Part shown: positions 35,543-44,155 of the stretch, in pieces | Position numbering within the stretch: the stretch's first letter is position 1 | How the letters are laid out: each line of letters starts with the position of its first letter | Translations under genes and position numbers: made by a program | NCBI GenBank assembly: GCA_021108215.1 | Contig: JAIORK010000001.1 | Span: forward strand, 62,001 to 126,000 | Reading direction: 5' to 3' | Source: a bacterium | GTDB taxonomy: Bacteria; Oederibacteriota; JAAXVQ01; JAUVAV01 | DNA length: 64,000 nt | Notes under the pieces: model-generated | What the model saw: only the letters and a program-made list of their open reading frames with translations | Told to the model about the DNA's origin: nothing | Database searches by the model: none

Positions 35543-36517
35543 ATGTCTGAAAATGAAGCCAAAACATTGAAAGCCGCAGTGATCGGTGTGGGCAGCCTGG
35601 GTCAGCATCATGCCCGGGTTTATACCCAAATTTCCGGAATTGAACTGGTGGGGGTTGCGGATAGTAGTCAAAAACGGGCCCAAGAAATCGCGAAAAAATG
35701 CCATTGCCAGGCGTTTGTGGATTATCATGACCTGATTCAGGCAGTTGATCTGGTCTCGGTGGTTGTGCCCACCGCAGTCCATTATGCAGTGGCCAAAGAT
35801 TTTTTAGCAAAAGGTGTTTCCGTGCTTTTAGAAAAACCCATGACGCGGACAGTGGAAGAGGCGGATGAGCTGATTGCTTTGGCCAAAGTCAACCAGGCGA
35901 CGCTTCAAATTGGGCATATCGAACGCTTTAATCAGGCAATCCAGGAACTCAAGAAGGTACTGGATTCTCCAAAGTTTATCGAGGTCCATCGTTTGGGTCC
36001 TTATTCGCAACGCAATACTGATATCGGGGTGACCCTTGATTTGATGATCCATGATCTGGATATTATTCTTGATCTGGTCGGTGCACCTGTGGAACAGGTG
36101 GAAGCCACGGGTGTGCGGATTCTCTCTGAGCACGAAGATATTGCCAATGCACGGATTACCATGAAAAACGGCTGTGTGGCCAATGTCAATGCCTCGCGGG
36201 TGACGATGGATGCGCAGCGTAAAATCAGAATTTTTTCACCCAGCAGTTATATAAGTATTGATTACCAAAAACAGGAACTTTCTATTTACCAATTGAAAAA
36301 GGGACGGAAAATTGATGAAAATAATCTTATGAAGATGATTGATCGTAAGCGAATTGTGTTCGGGAAAAAGGAACCGTTGATGATTGAATTAACCGCGTTT
36401 GTAGACGCGATCCGCAACCGGACCGAGCCGGAAGTGACCGGCCTGGCAGGGCGTGAGGCTTTGGCCGTGGCAATTGAGATCAGCAAGCAAATAAAAAAAC
36501 AGGATTATTCTGCGTAA
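35543..36517 (+). CDS. Gfo/Idh/MocA family NAD-dependent oxidoreductase
   Basis: 324 residues. Rossmann motif AAVIGVGSLGQHHARVY at residues 10-26, the EKPMT motif (LLEKPMTRT) near residue 96 and the second-domain DLMIHDLDIILDLV near 170. These sugar-nucleotide dehydrogenases act on UDP- or nucleotide sugars. Its place right before lpxB suggests envelope sugar chemistry; GnnA-type UDP-GlcNAc oxidation is one option, but no GnnB transaminase adjoins. GGAG is 13 nt from the ATG; a five-codon frame at 35533 overlaps the start. Confidence 0.88.
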   Translation: MSENEAKTLKAAVIGVGSLGQHHARVYTQISGIELVGVADSSQKRAQEIAKKCHCQAFVDYHDLIQAVDLVSVVVPTAVHYAVAKDFLAKGVSVLLEKPMTRTVEEADELIALAKVNQATLQIGHIERFNQAIQELKKVLDSPKFIEVHRLGPYSQRNTDIGVTLDLMIHDLDIILDLVGAPVEQVEATGVRILSEHEDIANARITMKNGCVANVNASRVTMDAQRKIRIFSPSSYISIDYQKQELSIYQLKKGRKIDENNLMKMIDRKRIVFGKKEPLMIELTAFVDAIRNRTEPEVTGLAGREALAVAIEISKQIKKQDYSA

Positions 36518-36520
36518 ATA

Positions 36521-37651
36521 ATGAAAAAAATAATGTTTGTGGCCGGAGAAGCGTCGGGCGACCAGCACGCGGCTGAGGTCTATAAAAAGATAAAGCAACA
36601 ACGTCCCGAAATAGAGGCGTTTGGGATGGGCGGCGCCATGCTGGAGGCCGCCGGGGTACGGATTGAGGTTGACCTGGTCTCGCATGCCGTGATCGGGATT
36701 GTGGAAGCATTGGCCAAGATTAGTGAGTTTTTTAAAATCCTCACCTTGGCAAAAAGGCTTTTAGAAAAAGAACGCCCGGATGCGGTGGTCCTGACGGATT
36801 TTCCTGATCTTAATTTTCGGATTGCGGCGTACGCAAAGTCATTGGGTATTCCTGTGATCTATTTTGTCAGCCCTCAAATTTGGGCTTGGCGTAAAGGACG
36901 CATCCATACCATTAAAAAAATTGTGGACCACATGATTGTGGTTTTTTCTTTTGAAGAACCGCTCTATCGCAAGGCCGGTATTCCGGTAACCTTCGTAGGG
37001 CATCCTTTGCTTGAACAGGTGAAACCGGAAGTGCCGGTCGCGCAAAGACGGCAAGCGCTTTTGGGAGAGGCCCGGGGACCTTTGGTTGCATTGCTGCCGG
37101 GAAGCCGCAGACAGGAAATTGAGTTTTTATTGCCGACCATGGCCGGGATTGCAAAAAGGCTTCGGGAAAAACATCCGCAAATACAGTTTGTTGTTCCGGT
37201 AGCGCGAACCGTTTCTGCGGAGCGCATTGCAGCGATTCTGGACAAGGTTGGGTTGGCGGCACAGCTGATTCGTGAGCAACCGTATAGCGCTCGCGCTGCG
37301 GCTGATCTGGCGATTGTCTCGTCCGGCACAGCCACGTTGGAAACCGCGATTTTGGGAACACCCATGATTGTCGGGTACCGTATGAAACGGATCAGCTACT
37401 GGCTGGCTCGGATTTTTGTGAAATTGAAATTTTTTGGATTGGCCAATTTGGTGGCAGATGAAAAAATCGCGCCTGAGTTTTTACAGGATGCATTTTCGCC
37501 TGAAAAAGTTTTCCCAATCGCCGAGGCCTTGCTGCAGGATCAGGCGATGATTGAGAAACAGAAACAAGGCTGGGCGCGGGTTCGCAATCGCCTGGGCGGG
37601 ATCGGCGCAGCCGCCAGGACCGCTGAGGTCATTTTAAAAATAATCGGGTAG
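36521..37651 (+). CDS. lpxB: Lipid-A-disaccharide synthase LpxB
   Basis: 376 residues. Glycosyltransferase family 19 joining UDP-diacylglucosamine and lipid X at the inner membrane. N-terminal VAGEASGDQHAAEVYK, GFGMGGAML-like motif, LTDFPDLNFRIAAYAKSLGIPVIYFVSPQIWAWRKGR, GHPLLE, LLPGSRRQEIEFLLP and VSSGTATLETAILGTPMIVGY are all diagnostic. Three nt after the oxidoreductase stop; waaA follows after 4 nt. Confidence 0.97.
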   Translation: MKKIMFVAGEASGDQHAAEVYKKIKQQRPEIEAFGMGGAMLEAAGVRIEVDLVSHAVIGIVEALAKISEFFKILTLAKRLLEKERPDAVVLTDFPDLNFRIAAYAKSLGIPVIYFVSPQIWAWRKGRIHTIKKIVDHMIVVFSFEEPLYRKAGIPVTFVGHPLLEQVKPEVPVAQRRQALLGEARGPLVALLPGSRRQEIEFLLPTMAGIAKRLREKHPQIQFVVPVARTVSAERIAAILDKVGLAAQLIREQPYSARAAADLAIVSSGTATLETAILGTPMIVGYRMKRISYWLARIFVKLKFFGLANLVADEKIAPEFLQDAFSPEKVFPIAEALLQDQAMIEKQKQGWARVRNRLGGIGAAARTAEVILKIIG

Positions 37652-37655
37652 GGAC

Positions 37656-39038
37656 ATGCGTTTTTTATACAATTTTATTCTTCAATTGATTACATTGTTG
37701 TTGTCACCGTTTTTCTTGATAGGTCTGCTTTTTTCCGGAAAGCTGCGTCTTCATCTGGGTCAGCGCCTGGGATTTCATTCACGCAAGATGCGGAAACAAT
37801 TTCAGGAAATGCCAAGACCGCGCGTTTGGCTGCATGCGGCCAGTGTGGGTGAATTGTCCGCCATAACACCGATAGTCCAGGCATTAAAGGAACGCAATCC
37901 AGACATGGCAATTGTGGTCTCAACCAATACGGCTACGGGGTATGCTTTGGCGATGCAAAAAATGACATTTGCATCTGCCTGCATTATTATGCCGCTTGAT
38001 TATCCCGGTGTGGTCAAACGTGTTTTTAAAATGGTGGAGCCCAATTTGCTGGTGATTGCCGAGACCGAGTTGTGGCCCAATGTGATTCGTCTGGCGAAAA
38101 AAAACGGCTGTCAGATGGCACTCATCAATGGACGCTTGTCGGAGAAAAGTTTTCAGCGGTATCGAAAAATCCGCAGCATGGTCAAGCAGATGCTTGCCGG
38201 CTTTGATCTGATTGCGGTCCAATCCAAAGCAGATGGTGAGCGTTTCAAAGCGCTGGGGGCGAATCCGCAACGGCTCAAGATGATTGGGAATGTTAAATTT
38301 GATGTTTCCAGCGGTTCGGGAATTCCCAAGCTGAAAGAGGACCTCCGGCTGGCTCCGGGTCGGCCGGTATGGGTCGCGGGATCAACCCGGCCGGGTGAAG
38401 AAGAGATGGTGCTGGAAGCGTTTGCCAAGGTACAGGAAAAAGTCCCCAACGCGGTTTTGATTCTGGCATTGCGGCATCTGGAACGGTTGCGGGATATTGA
38501 ACGATTGCTCACACAAAAACGAATTGCATTTACACACCGCTCCCGGGTCGGCAAAGAGCTGATTGATTTTCCGGTGATTCTATTGGATACCATGGGTGAA
38601 TTGGCGGAAACTTATGGTTTGGGTACCGTGGCATTTGTAGGCGGGAGCTTACAGCCTTTTGGCGGACATAACCCGCTTGAACCGGCAGGTCTCGGCGTCC
38701 CGGTTCTGATTGGACCGCACACCGAGCATTTTGCCCAAGTTACACAAATGCTTCTGCAAAGCGGCGGGGCCAAAGTGGTAACCACAAGTGAGGAACTGGC
38801 GCAAGCGGTGAGCACGCTGCTGCTTGCGCCTGAGCAAGCCGGGCACATGGGGGAGCAGGCTAAAAAAGTGGTCGCAGCCTGTCAGGGAACTGCCAATGAG
38901 ACGGTAGAGCTGCTGCAAAAATTAATGCTGATCAAGCGCTGGGCCGGAGAGGTCCGCAAATGGCGTCAGGAATCCCTTCAAAATCAAGGTTACACAACAC
39001 CCAAAGAAATTTTGTCCAATGATTGGACGGAGTGGTAA
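37656..39038 (+). CDS. waaA: 3-deoxy-D-manno-octulosonic acid transferase WaaA/KdtA
   Basis: 460 residues. Membrane-anchored GT30 enzyme adding Kdo to lipid A precursor. N-terminal hydrophobic anchor (ITLLLSPFFLIGLLF), WLHAASVGELSAI with the catalytic Glu, VSTNTATGYALA, PLDYPGVV, ETELWPNVIRLAKK, AGSTRPGEEEMVLEAF and VGGSLQPFGGHNPLEPAGLGVPVLIGPH. Mono- or bifunctional transfer cannot be told. Slightly longer than E. coli WaaA. Confidence 0.97.
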   Translation: MRFLYNFILQLITLLLSPFFLIGLLFSGKLRLHLGQRLGFHSRKMRKQFQEMPRPRVWLHAASVGELSAITPIVQALKERNPDMAIVVSTNTATGYALAMQKMTFASACIIMPLDYPGVVKRVFKMVEPNLLVIAETELWPNVIRLAKKNGCQMALINGRLSEKSFQRYRKIRSMVKQMLAGFDLIAVQSKADGERFKALGANPQRLKMIGNVKFDVSSGSGIPKLKEDLRLAPGRPVWVAGSTRPGEEEMVLEAFAKVQEKVPNAVLILALRHLERLRDIERLLTQKRIAFTHRSRVGKELIDFPVILLDTMGELAETYGLGTVAFVGGSLQPFGGHNPLEPAGLGVPVLIGPHTEHFAQVTQMLLQSGGAKVVTTSEELAQAVSTLLLAPEQAGHMGEQAKKVVAACQGTANETVELLQKLMLIKRWAGEVRKWRQESLQNQGYTTPKEILSNDWTEW

Positions 39039-39040
39039 TC

Positions 39041-40084
39041 ATGCAAATTATTTTACTGCTATTGAGCCGGTTGTACGGTTTGGGCGTACGCATGAATCGT
39101 CTGCGGATGCAGCGCAAGCCGCGTCATCGGTTCGCAGTGCCGGTGATTTCGGTGGGCAACATTACAGTCGGCGGAACCGGCAAGACCGAGGCAGTGGCAT
39201 TGATCTGCGGGATACTGCGCAGCTTGGGATTGCAACCAGGTATCTTAAGCCGGGGATATGGCCGTAAAAGCCGTCAATCGGTTTTGGTGGTTTCCCGGGG
39301 AAAGGGTCTGGAAACCAGTGTGCAAGACGCGGGTGATGAACCGGCACTTTTGGCGAAGCGGTTGTATGATGTCCCGGTTATTGTCGGCAAGGACCGGACC
39401 GCAACCGGAAAAATAGCGACAAATGAACTGGGGTGCAATGTTCTTGTCTTAGATGACGGATTTCAACGGCGGGATCAGGTGTATCGCGATTTGGACATCG
39501 TTTTAATTGATGCAGGTGATCCTTTTGGGGAAGAGGAGTTGTTGCCGGCCGGTCGTTTGCGTGAACCGCTGACAAGTTTGAAAGAAGCGGATGTCATGAT
39601 AATTACCCGGGCGGATCAGTATCCTTTGAAGGTGATTTATAAAAAACTGGAAAAAATTGTTCCTCAAAAATTGTTGTTCACCGCGTGTCATACAGCCAAG
39701 CAGTTGGTTTCAGTAAACGATCATACGCGGCAGTCCTTGGATTATTTGAATGAACGCAAAACACTGGCAGTTTCAGGAATTGCCCGGCCGCTCAGTTTTG
39801 AAAAGAGCTTGGAAAAAGCCGGTGCCCGGATTAGCGCATGTTTGCGGTTTCAAGATCATCATTGGTTTACCCGGCAAGACCGGGAACGTATTGCCGGGCA
39901 GGCCCGGTCTTTGGGTGCCATGGTGGTCACAACCTCCAAAGATGCGGTTCGGATGCCGGTGGATGAAGTGTTCAAGGATGTGTCGGTTTGGGCGCTGGAA
40001 ATAGAGATGGAAATTCTTTCGCCACAAAAGGGATTGGAAAAATTATTGGAAACAGTTGTGGCAGAAAAAAAAAAGAACCTGTAG
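39041..40084 (+). CDS. lpxK: Tetraacyldisaccharide 4'-kinase LpxK
   Basis: About 347 residues from ATG 39041, 2 nt after the waaA stop and preceded by GGAGTGG; a TTG at 39023 inside waaA is less likely. Phosphorylates the lipid A disaccharide at the 4' position. Walker A-like GNITVGGTGKTEAV, LSRGYGRKS, DAGDEPALLAKR, DDGFQRRD, DAGDPFGEEELLPAGRLREPLTSLKEADV and FQDHHWF with the family's Asp-His pair are intact. Confidence 0.96.
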   Translation: MQIILLLLSRLYGLGVRMNRLRMQRKPRHRFAVPVISVGNITVGGTGKTEAVALICGILRSLGLQPGILSRGYGRKSRQSVLVVSRGKGLETSVQDAGDEPALLAKRLYDVPVIVGKDRTATGKIATNELGCNVLVLDDGFQRRDQVYRDLDIVLIDAGDPFGEEELLPAGRLREPLTSLKEADVMIITRADQYPLKVIYKKLEKIVPQKLLFTACHTAKQLVSVNDHTRQSLDYLNERKTLAVSGIARPLSFEKSLEKAGARISACLRFQDHHWFTRQDRERIAGQARSLGAMVVTTSKDAVRMPVDEVFKDVSVWALEIEMEILSPQKGLEKLLETVVAEKKKNL

Positions 40085-40108
40085 GAGCGACCGGCCGGTC
40101 GCCCCTAC
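40081..40108. repeat. Short palindrome GTAGGAGCGACCGG/CCGGTCGCCCCTAC
   Basis: 28-nt palindrome with one mismatch, overlapping the last codon and stop of lpxK. It has the same sequence as the one at 52492 except for one base. Confidence 0.88.
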
Positions 40109-40137
40109 AGGTGATTATTTAGGAAAGAAGAATTTTA

Positions 40138-41169
40138 ATGGGACGCATACTCATAGTACGTTTAAGCTCCATGGGTGATATTATTCTCACCCAACCGGCG
40201 ATCGCGGCGGCACACCGGGCCGGTCATGGAGTGGATTTGGCGGTGCATCCGGACTATGTTGCTTTGGGGAAAATGCTGCCCGGGGTTGACCGGGTATTGT
40301 GTTCAAAAGTGGAATTTGCCGCAGCGTATGATTGGGTATTTGATTTACACGGCACGCTGCGTGCAAGGCGCCTTTTGCGGGAGGTTAAGACCAAACAGCT
40401 CATCCGGTATCGCAAACGGGCAGTGGGGCGCCGGCTTTTGGTTCGGCCCCAGGGCAGATCGGTTTTCTGGAACCGGTTTAGCGGACTAAAAAAAGATGAA
40501 CAGGTTTTAAAATGGTATGGGGAAGCATTGGGCCGGGCAGGGATTACTGTGCCGGAAAAGCAGCCTACCTTGCAGATTTCCGAGTGGGCTCACGCAGCTG
40601 CTTTGCAGACGCTGCAAAAGTACGGGATAAAAAAAGCGGACAGGATTGCGCTGTTTGTACCCGGAGCTAAATGGCGCGCCAAGCGATGGCCCCTGGAGTA
40701 TTTTATTGAAACAGCCAAACAGTTGCAAAAGACGCATAATCTTATCCCGGTTTTTACCGGCAGTATGCAGGAGCGGGAACTGTGCGGGCAAGCAGTTCAA
40801 GCGATTGACAACCGGGTGGTCTCGCTCGCAGGATTGACCAATATCCCGGCCATGGCGGCGGTGTGCAGCCGGGCGGATATCATGATTACCAATGACTCAG
40901 GCCCCATGCATTTGGGGCTGGCAGCCGGTACCTCGGTGGTAGCGCTCTTTGGTCCGACCGTGAGTGCCTTTGGGTTTGCGCCGCAGTTACATCCGCGTGC
41001 CGTTGTTTTGGAAAAAGAGCTGGCCTGTAGGCCCTGTACACTGCATGGTGGCGAGGTCTGCCCTTTAAAACATCATGCATGTCTGCGCGGGATTCAGGTG
41101 GATACGGTTTGTGAAAAAGTCGCAGAAATTTTAGAATTGAATCCCAGAAAAAGAAAAAAGGACGATTGA
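40138..41169 (+). CDS. Glycosyltransferase family 9 (heptosyltransferase-type)
   Basis: 343 residues. N-terminal ILIVRLSSMGDIILTQPAI, middle LFVPGAKWRAKRWPLEYF (nucleotide-sugar binding side), TNDSGPMHLGLAAGTSVVALFGPT, and the Cys cluster CRPCTLHGGEVCPLKHHACL seen in WaaC/WaaF-type enzymes. Probably adds heptose or a related sugar to the Kdo-lipid A core. AGGAAAG precedes the ATG; 4-nt overlap zone with the next gene. Confidence 0.92.
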   Translation: MGRILIVRLSSMGDIILTQPAIAAAHRAGHGVDLAVHPDYVALGKMLPGVDRVLCSKVEFAAAYDWVFDLHGTLRARRLLREVKTKQLIRYRKRAVGRRLLVRPQGRSVFWNRFSGLKKDEQVLKWYGEALGRAGITVPEKQPTLQISEWAHAAALQTLQKYGIKKADRIALFVPGAKWRAKRWPLEYFIETAKQLQKTHNLIPVFTGSMQERELCGQAVQAIDNRVVSLAGLTNIPAMAAVCSRADIMITNDSGPMHLGLAAGTSVVALFGPTVSAFGFAPQLHPRAVVLEKELACRPCTLHGGEVCPLKHHACLRGIQVDTVCEKVAEILELNPRKRKKDD

Positions 41170-41171
41170 GC

Positions 41172-41921
41172 ATGGGCACATCCATCACAGCCGTTATCAT
41201 TGCCAAAAACTCGGCGGCAACCATTCACCAATGTATTGCTGCGCTGCGTTTTTGCGATCAGATTCTGGTGGGTGAAAATAATTCAACGGACAATACCCTG
41301 GAACTGGCGCGAAAAGCCGGGGCCAAGGTGCGTTCGGTTGCCTGGGAGGGCTACGGCAAAACCAAGAACCGGTTGATTGATGAAATTGATTCGGGCTGGA
41401 TTTTATCGATTGACGCCGACGAAGTGGTGACGCCTGAATTGGCCGGGGAGATCCGTCAAATTGCCGAACAAGCAGATGTCCAGGATGCCTATTTCATTGG
41501 ACGCAGAAATTATTTTCTCGGGAAAGTGATTGCCCATTGCGGTTGGCAGCCTGATTGGCAGCTCCGGTTTTTTCGGGCCAAGAGCGCACGGTTTGAGGAA
41601 AAGCATGTGCATGAGGCGCTGGTCACGGAAAAAGGAAAAGGCTATTTTAAGCAGCCGTTGGATCATTATTCTTACGCAACGATTGAAGATTATTTTAAAC
41701 GATTGAATCACTATACAAATTTGGCGGCCCAAGACCGCTTTGAACGCGGGAAACGGGTTTTCGGCTTGCGGATGGTTTTTGATCCGCCCTGGACGTTTGT
41801 GAAAATGTATTTTATTAAGCAAGGCTGGCGGGATGGCTTTGCCGGGCTTGTCCTATGCGTGTTTTCAGCGTTAAATACGCTGGTCAAACATGCCAAGCAC
41901 TGGGAACTGGCGCGAAAATAG
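41172..41921 (+). CDS. Glycosyltransferase family 2 (WaaE/KdtX-like core transferase)
   Basis: 249 residues from ATG 41172. GT-A fold: ITAVIIAKNSAATIHQCI at the N-terminus, NNSTDNTLELARK, WILSIDADEVVTPELAGEI (DxD-type metal site) and the WQPDWQLRFFRAKSARFEEKHVHE region typical of the WaaE/LgtF branch that glucosylates the inner core. The C-terminus has an amphipathic/hydrophobic tail for membrane contact. Closely follows the GT9 gene. Confidence 0.9.
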   Translation: MGTSITAVIIAKNSAATIHQCIAALRFCDQILVGENNSTDNTLELARKAGAKVRSVAWEGYGKTKNRLIDEIDSGWILSIDADEVVTPELAGEIRQIAEQADVQDAYFIGRRNYFLGKVIAHCGWQPDWQLRFFRAKSARFEEKHVHEALVTEKGKGYFKQPLDHYSYATIEDYFKRLNHYTNLAAQDRFERGKRVFGLRMVFDPPWTFVKMYFIKQGWRDGFAGLVLCVFSALNTLVKHAKHWELARK

Positions 41922-41975
41922 AAAATGTGTTTTCTGACATTTTTATCAAAATCAAGTAATCCAGTAGATGATAGC

Positions 41976-42121
41976 GCCGGTCGTCGGAGTGCTTGTTTTT
42001 AAAGAAAAAGAACGCATCAGCAATATAGGTGTCGTTCAAGTGGGTCGGATCGTCGAAGTTTGCTTGGTTGTGTGTTGACAGTATTGGTTTTTCTTTAAAA
42101 ACAGGCATTCCGACGACCGGC
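41976..42121 (+). repeat. Long fold-back element, group A copy 3
   Basis: Arms 41976-42009 and 42088-42121 (34 bp). Two differences, both G.U on the plus strand. The arm GCCGGTCGTCGGAGTGCTTG enters TTTTTAAAGAAAAA. The core (AACGCATCAGCAATA...TCGTCGAAGTTTGCTTGG...GTTGACAG) is the best match to copy 2. It fills the gap between two core glycosyltransferase genes. Confidence 0.92.
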
Positions 42122-42192
42122 TTTGCAACAGGATATTTTGTAAATTAAAAGGGATCATTGCTGAAAAAGCAGCATGTTTCAATGAGGTGACG

Positions 42193-42585
42193 ATGGAAAC
42201 TTATTTAGAGACACAACCAATAAAAAAAGCCGTGCCGATTGTATTTGTTAATTATCATGGGACCATCGGCGGCGGACAGAACCATTTATTGACCATTTTA
42301 GATGGGTTGGACCGGCAACGATTTTTGCCGCATGTGGTTTGCTGCCAGGACGGTCAGTTTGCCAAAGAGCTTCGCCGGCGCGGCATTCCGTTGGAAATTA
42401 TTCCTTTTTGGAAAGGTAAGCTTCGCTACTTGCATAAAAATTTGCCTGCACTCTGGCAATTTTACCAGTATGTGAAAAAGGTGTCCGCTCGTCTGGTGCA
42501 TGTGAGCGGGCTCCAGGAAGCAAAGCTGGCCGCCTATGGATGCAAGTGGGCCCGTGTGCCCATGGTTTGGCTGGTGGCGCCATGA
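42193..42585 (+). pseudogene. Glycosyltransferase family 4, N-terminal half (frameshifted)
   Basis: 130 residues from ATG 42193 (GAGGTGA upstream). VFVNYHGTIGGGQNHLLTILDGL and FAKELRRRGIPLEIIPF are the N-terminal Rossmann half of a GT-B transferase. The frame stops after VPMVWLVAP at a TGA overlapping the ATG of the second half. One extra base (for example C in GCGCCATG) would join both halves. Natural inactivation, an assembly error or an ATGA-coupled two-chain enzyme are all possible. Confidence 0.75.
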
Positions 42586-43355
42586 AAAAAAGACGCAAAG
42601 GTTATGTTGGCCGGGCCATGCAGGCTTTGGCCGGGAAAACTCATACCTTTATTTGTATTTCCGATTATGTTGAGCAGCTGGTAACCGGGTATGGTATTCC
42701 AGCGGCGAAGTGCCGTCTGATTCATTGTTCCACCAATACAGCGGTGAAAAAAGAATTTCCTTCCTCTTTGCGGGAAGAATTGGCGATTGACTACGATGCT
42801 CCGGTGGTGGGTACCACCGGTATTTGGCGGCCCAACAAAGGATTTCCTTATTATATTGCAGCTGCTGAGATTATTAATCGGTGGAATCCCATGGTACGGT
42901 TTTTACTGGGGGGCAAAGCCTATCCAACCGATGCATCCTTTGCAACGCTGCTTTGGATGCGCGGGAGCATTCTTAGGACATCCGGTGTCATGAAATATAC
43001 CGGGTTTTTAGAGGATATTGGGAAATTTATGTCTGCGCTGGATGTTTTTGTGCTTCCAAGCGAGTGTGAACCATTTGGTTTGGTTCTCATTGAAGCCATG
43101 GCGCGCGGTATTCCGGTGGTGGCTACACAAGCAGGCGGGGTTCCGGATATTGTCACCCATGGCGAGACCGGTCTTTTGGTGCCGCCCCGTGACCCGGAAG
43201 CATTGGCCGAGGCGATTAATGATCTTGTATGCCATCCTACCAAGCGGATGCAGATGGGCGAGACGGCAAGGGCACAGGTGAAAGAAAAATTCAGCCGCGA
43301 GACCATGATTAAAAAATATCAAGAATTTTATACAGAGGTTGTACAAGAACAATGA
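42582..43355 (+). pseudogene. Glycosyltransferase family 4, C-terminal half (frameshifted)
   Basis: 257 residues if begun at ATG 42582. Contains the end of the N-domain (FICISDYVEQLVTGYGIP) and the full GT4 C-domain: VVGTTGIWRPNKGFPYYI, YTGFLEDIGKFMSALDVFVLPSECEPFGLVLIEAMARGIPVVA with the E-x7-E catalytic pair, and ETGLLVPPRDPEALAEAI. All catalytic C-domain residues are intact, so restoring the frame should give a normal ~385-residue enzyme. ATGA overlap with the next gene. Confidence 0.75.
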
Positions 43356-44152
43356 TGAAAATTTCTGCGGTCGTACACACGTATAATGAAGAGCACAACA
43401 TAAAGGATTGTCTGGCAACCCTGACATTTGCTGATGAGATCGTTGTGGTGGACAACGAAAGTTCCGATCAGACCGTGGAACTTGCCAAAGCTTGTGGTGC
43501 GCGGATCGCGACGTATGCCGGACACCATGGTTATCCCGAACCGGCGCGGGTTTTTGGATTGACACAGTTAAATCATGACTGGGTGTTTATTCTGGATGCG
43601 GACGAACGGGTTACTCCGGAACTTCGTGCTGAATTGCTTGCAGTTAAGGACGCGGCTCAGGCCCAAGACGGGTATTGGGTCCCGATTAAAAATTTTCATT
43701 TTGGGCGCTGGCTTCAGCACGGCGGTCTTTATCCGGATTATCATATGCGTTTTTTTAAAAGGGAAAAAGGCGGTTATCCGGAAGTGGGGCTGCACCGCGG
43801 GATTGAGGTCTCAGGCGAAACCGGATACCTGCAAGAAAATATTCTGCATTTTTCGTATCGCGACATTTATCATTATTTTGAAAAATTCAATACCTACACA
43901 ACAGTTGAGGCCGAGCGCATACTTACACTCAAACGGCGGCCTACCGGGTATTCGCTTTTAATGAAACCGCTGCATCGGTTTACGAAATCCTATCTTTTCA
44001 AGGGTGGTTTCAAAGATGGATTGGAAGGTTTTTTATTTCATCTTTTTTCTGCTGCATATATTTTCACGAGCGAGGTAAAGGCTTGGGACACCTATCGCAG
44101 ACAAAACGAACATTTGCCGGTTTTTTCAACTATGTTCAAAAGGAAAGCATAA
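43352..44152 (+). CDS. Glycosyltransferase family 2 (WaaE-like)
   Basis: 266 residues. ISAVVHTYNEEHNIKDCLATL, VVDNESSDQTVELAK, WVFILDADERVTPELRAEL (DxD) and DYHMRFFKREKGGYPEVGLHRGIE follow the same pattern as the gene at 41172; both belong to the WaaE/LgtF-like branch but are divergent. The C-terminal hydrophobic stretch LFHLFSAAYIF is membrane-associated. Overlaps the GT4 gene by 4 nt and precedes the WaaF-like gene by 3 nt. Confidence 0.9.
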   Translation: MMKISAVVHTYNEEHNIKDCLATLTFADEIVVVDNESSDQTVELAKACGARIATYAGHHGYPEPARVFGLTQLNHDWVFILDADERVTPELRAELLAVKDAAQAQDGYWVPIKNFHFGRWLQHGGLYPDYHMRFFKREKGGYPEVGLHRGIEVSGETGYLQENILHFSYRDIYHYFEKFNTYTTVEAERILTLKRRPTGYSLLMKPLHRFTKSYLFKGGFKDGLEGFLFHLFSAAYIFTSEVKAWDTYRRQNEHLPVFSTMFKRKA

Positions 44153-44155
44153 ATC

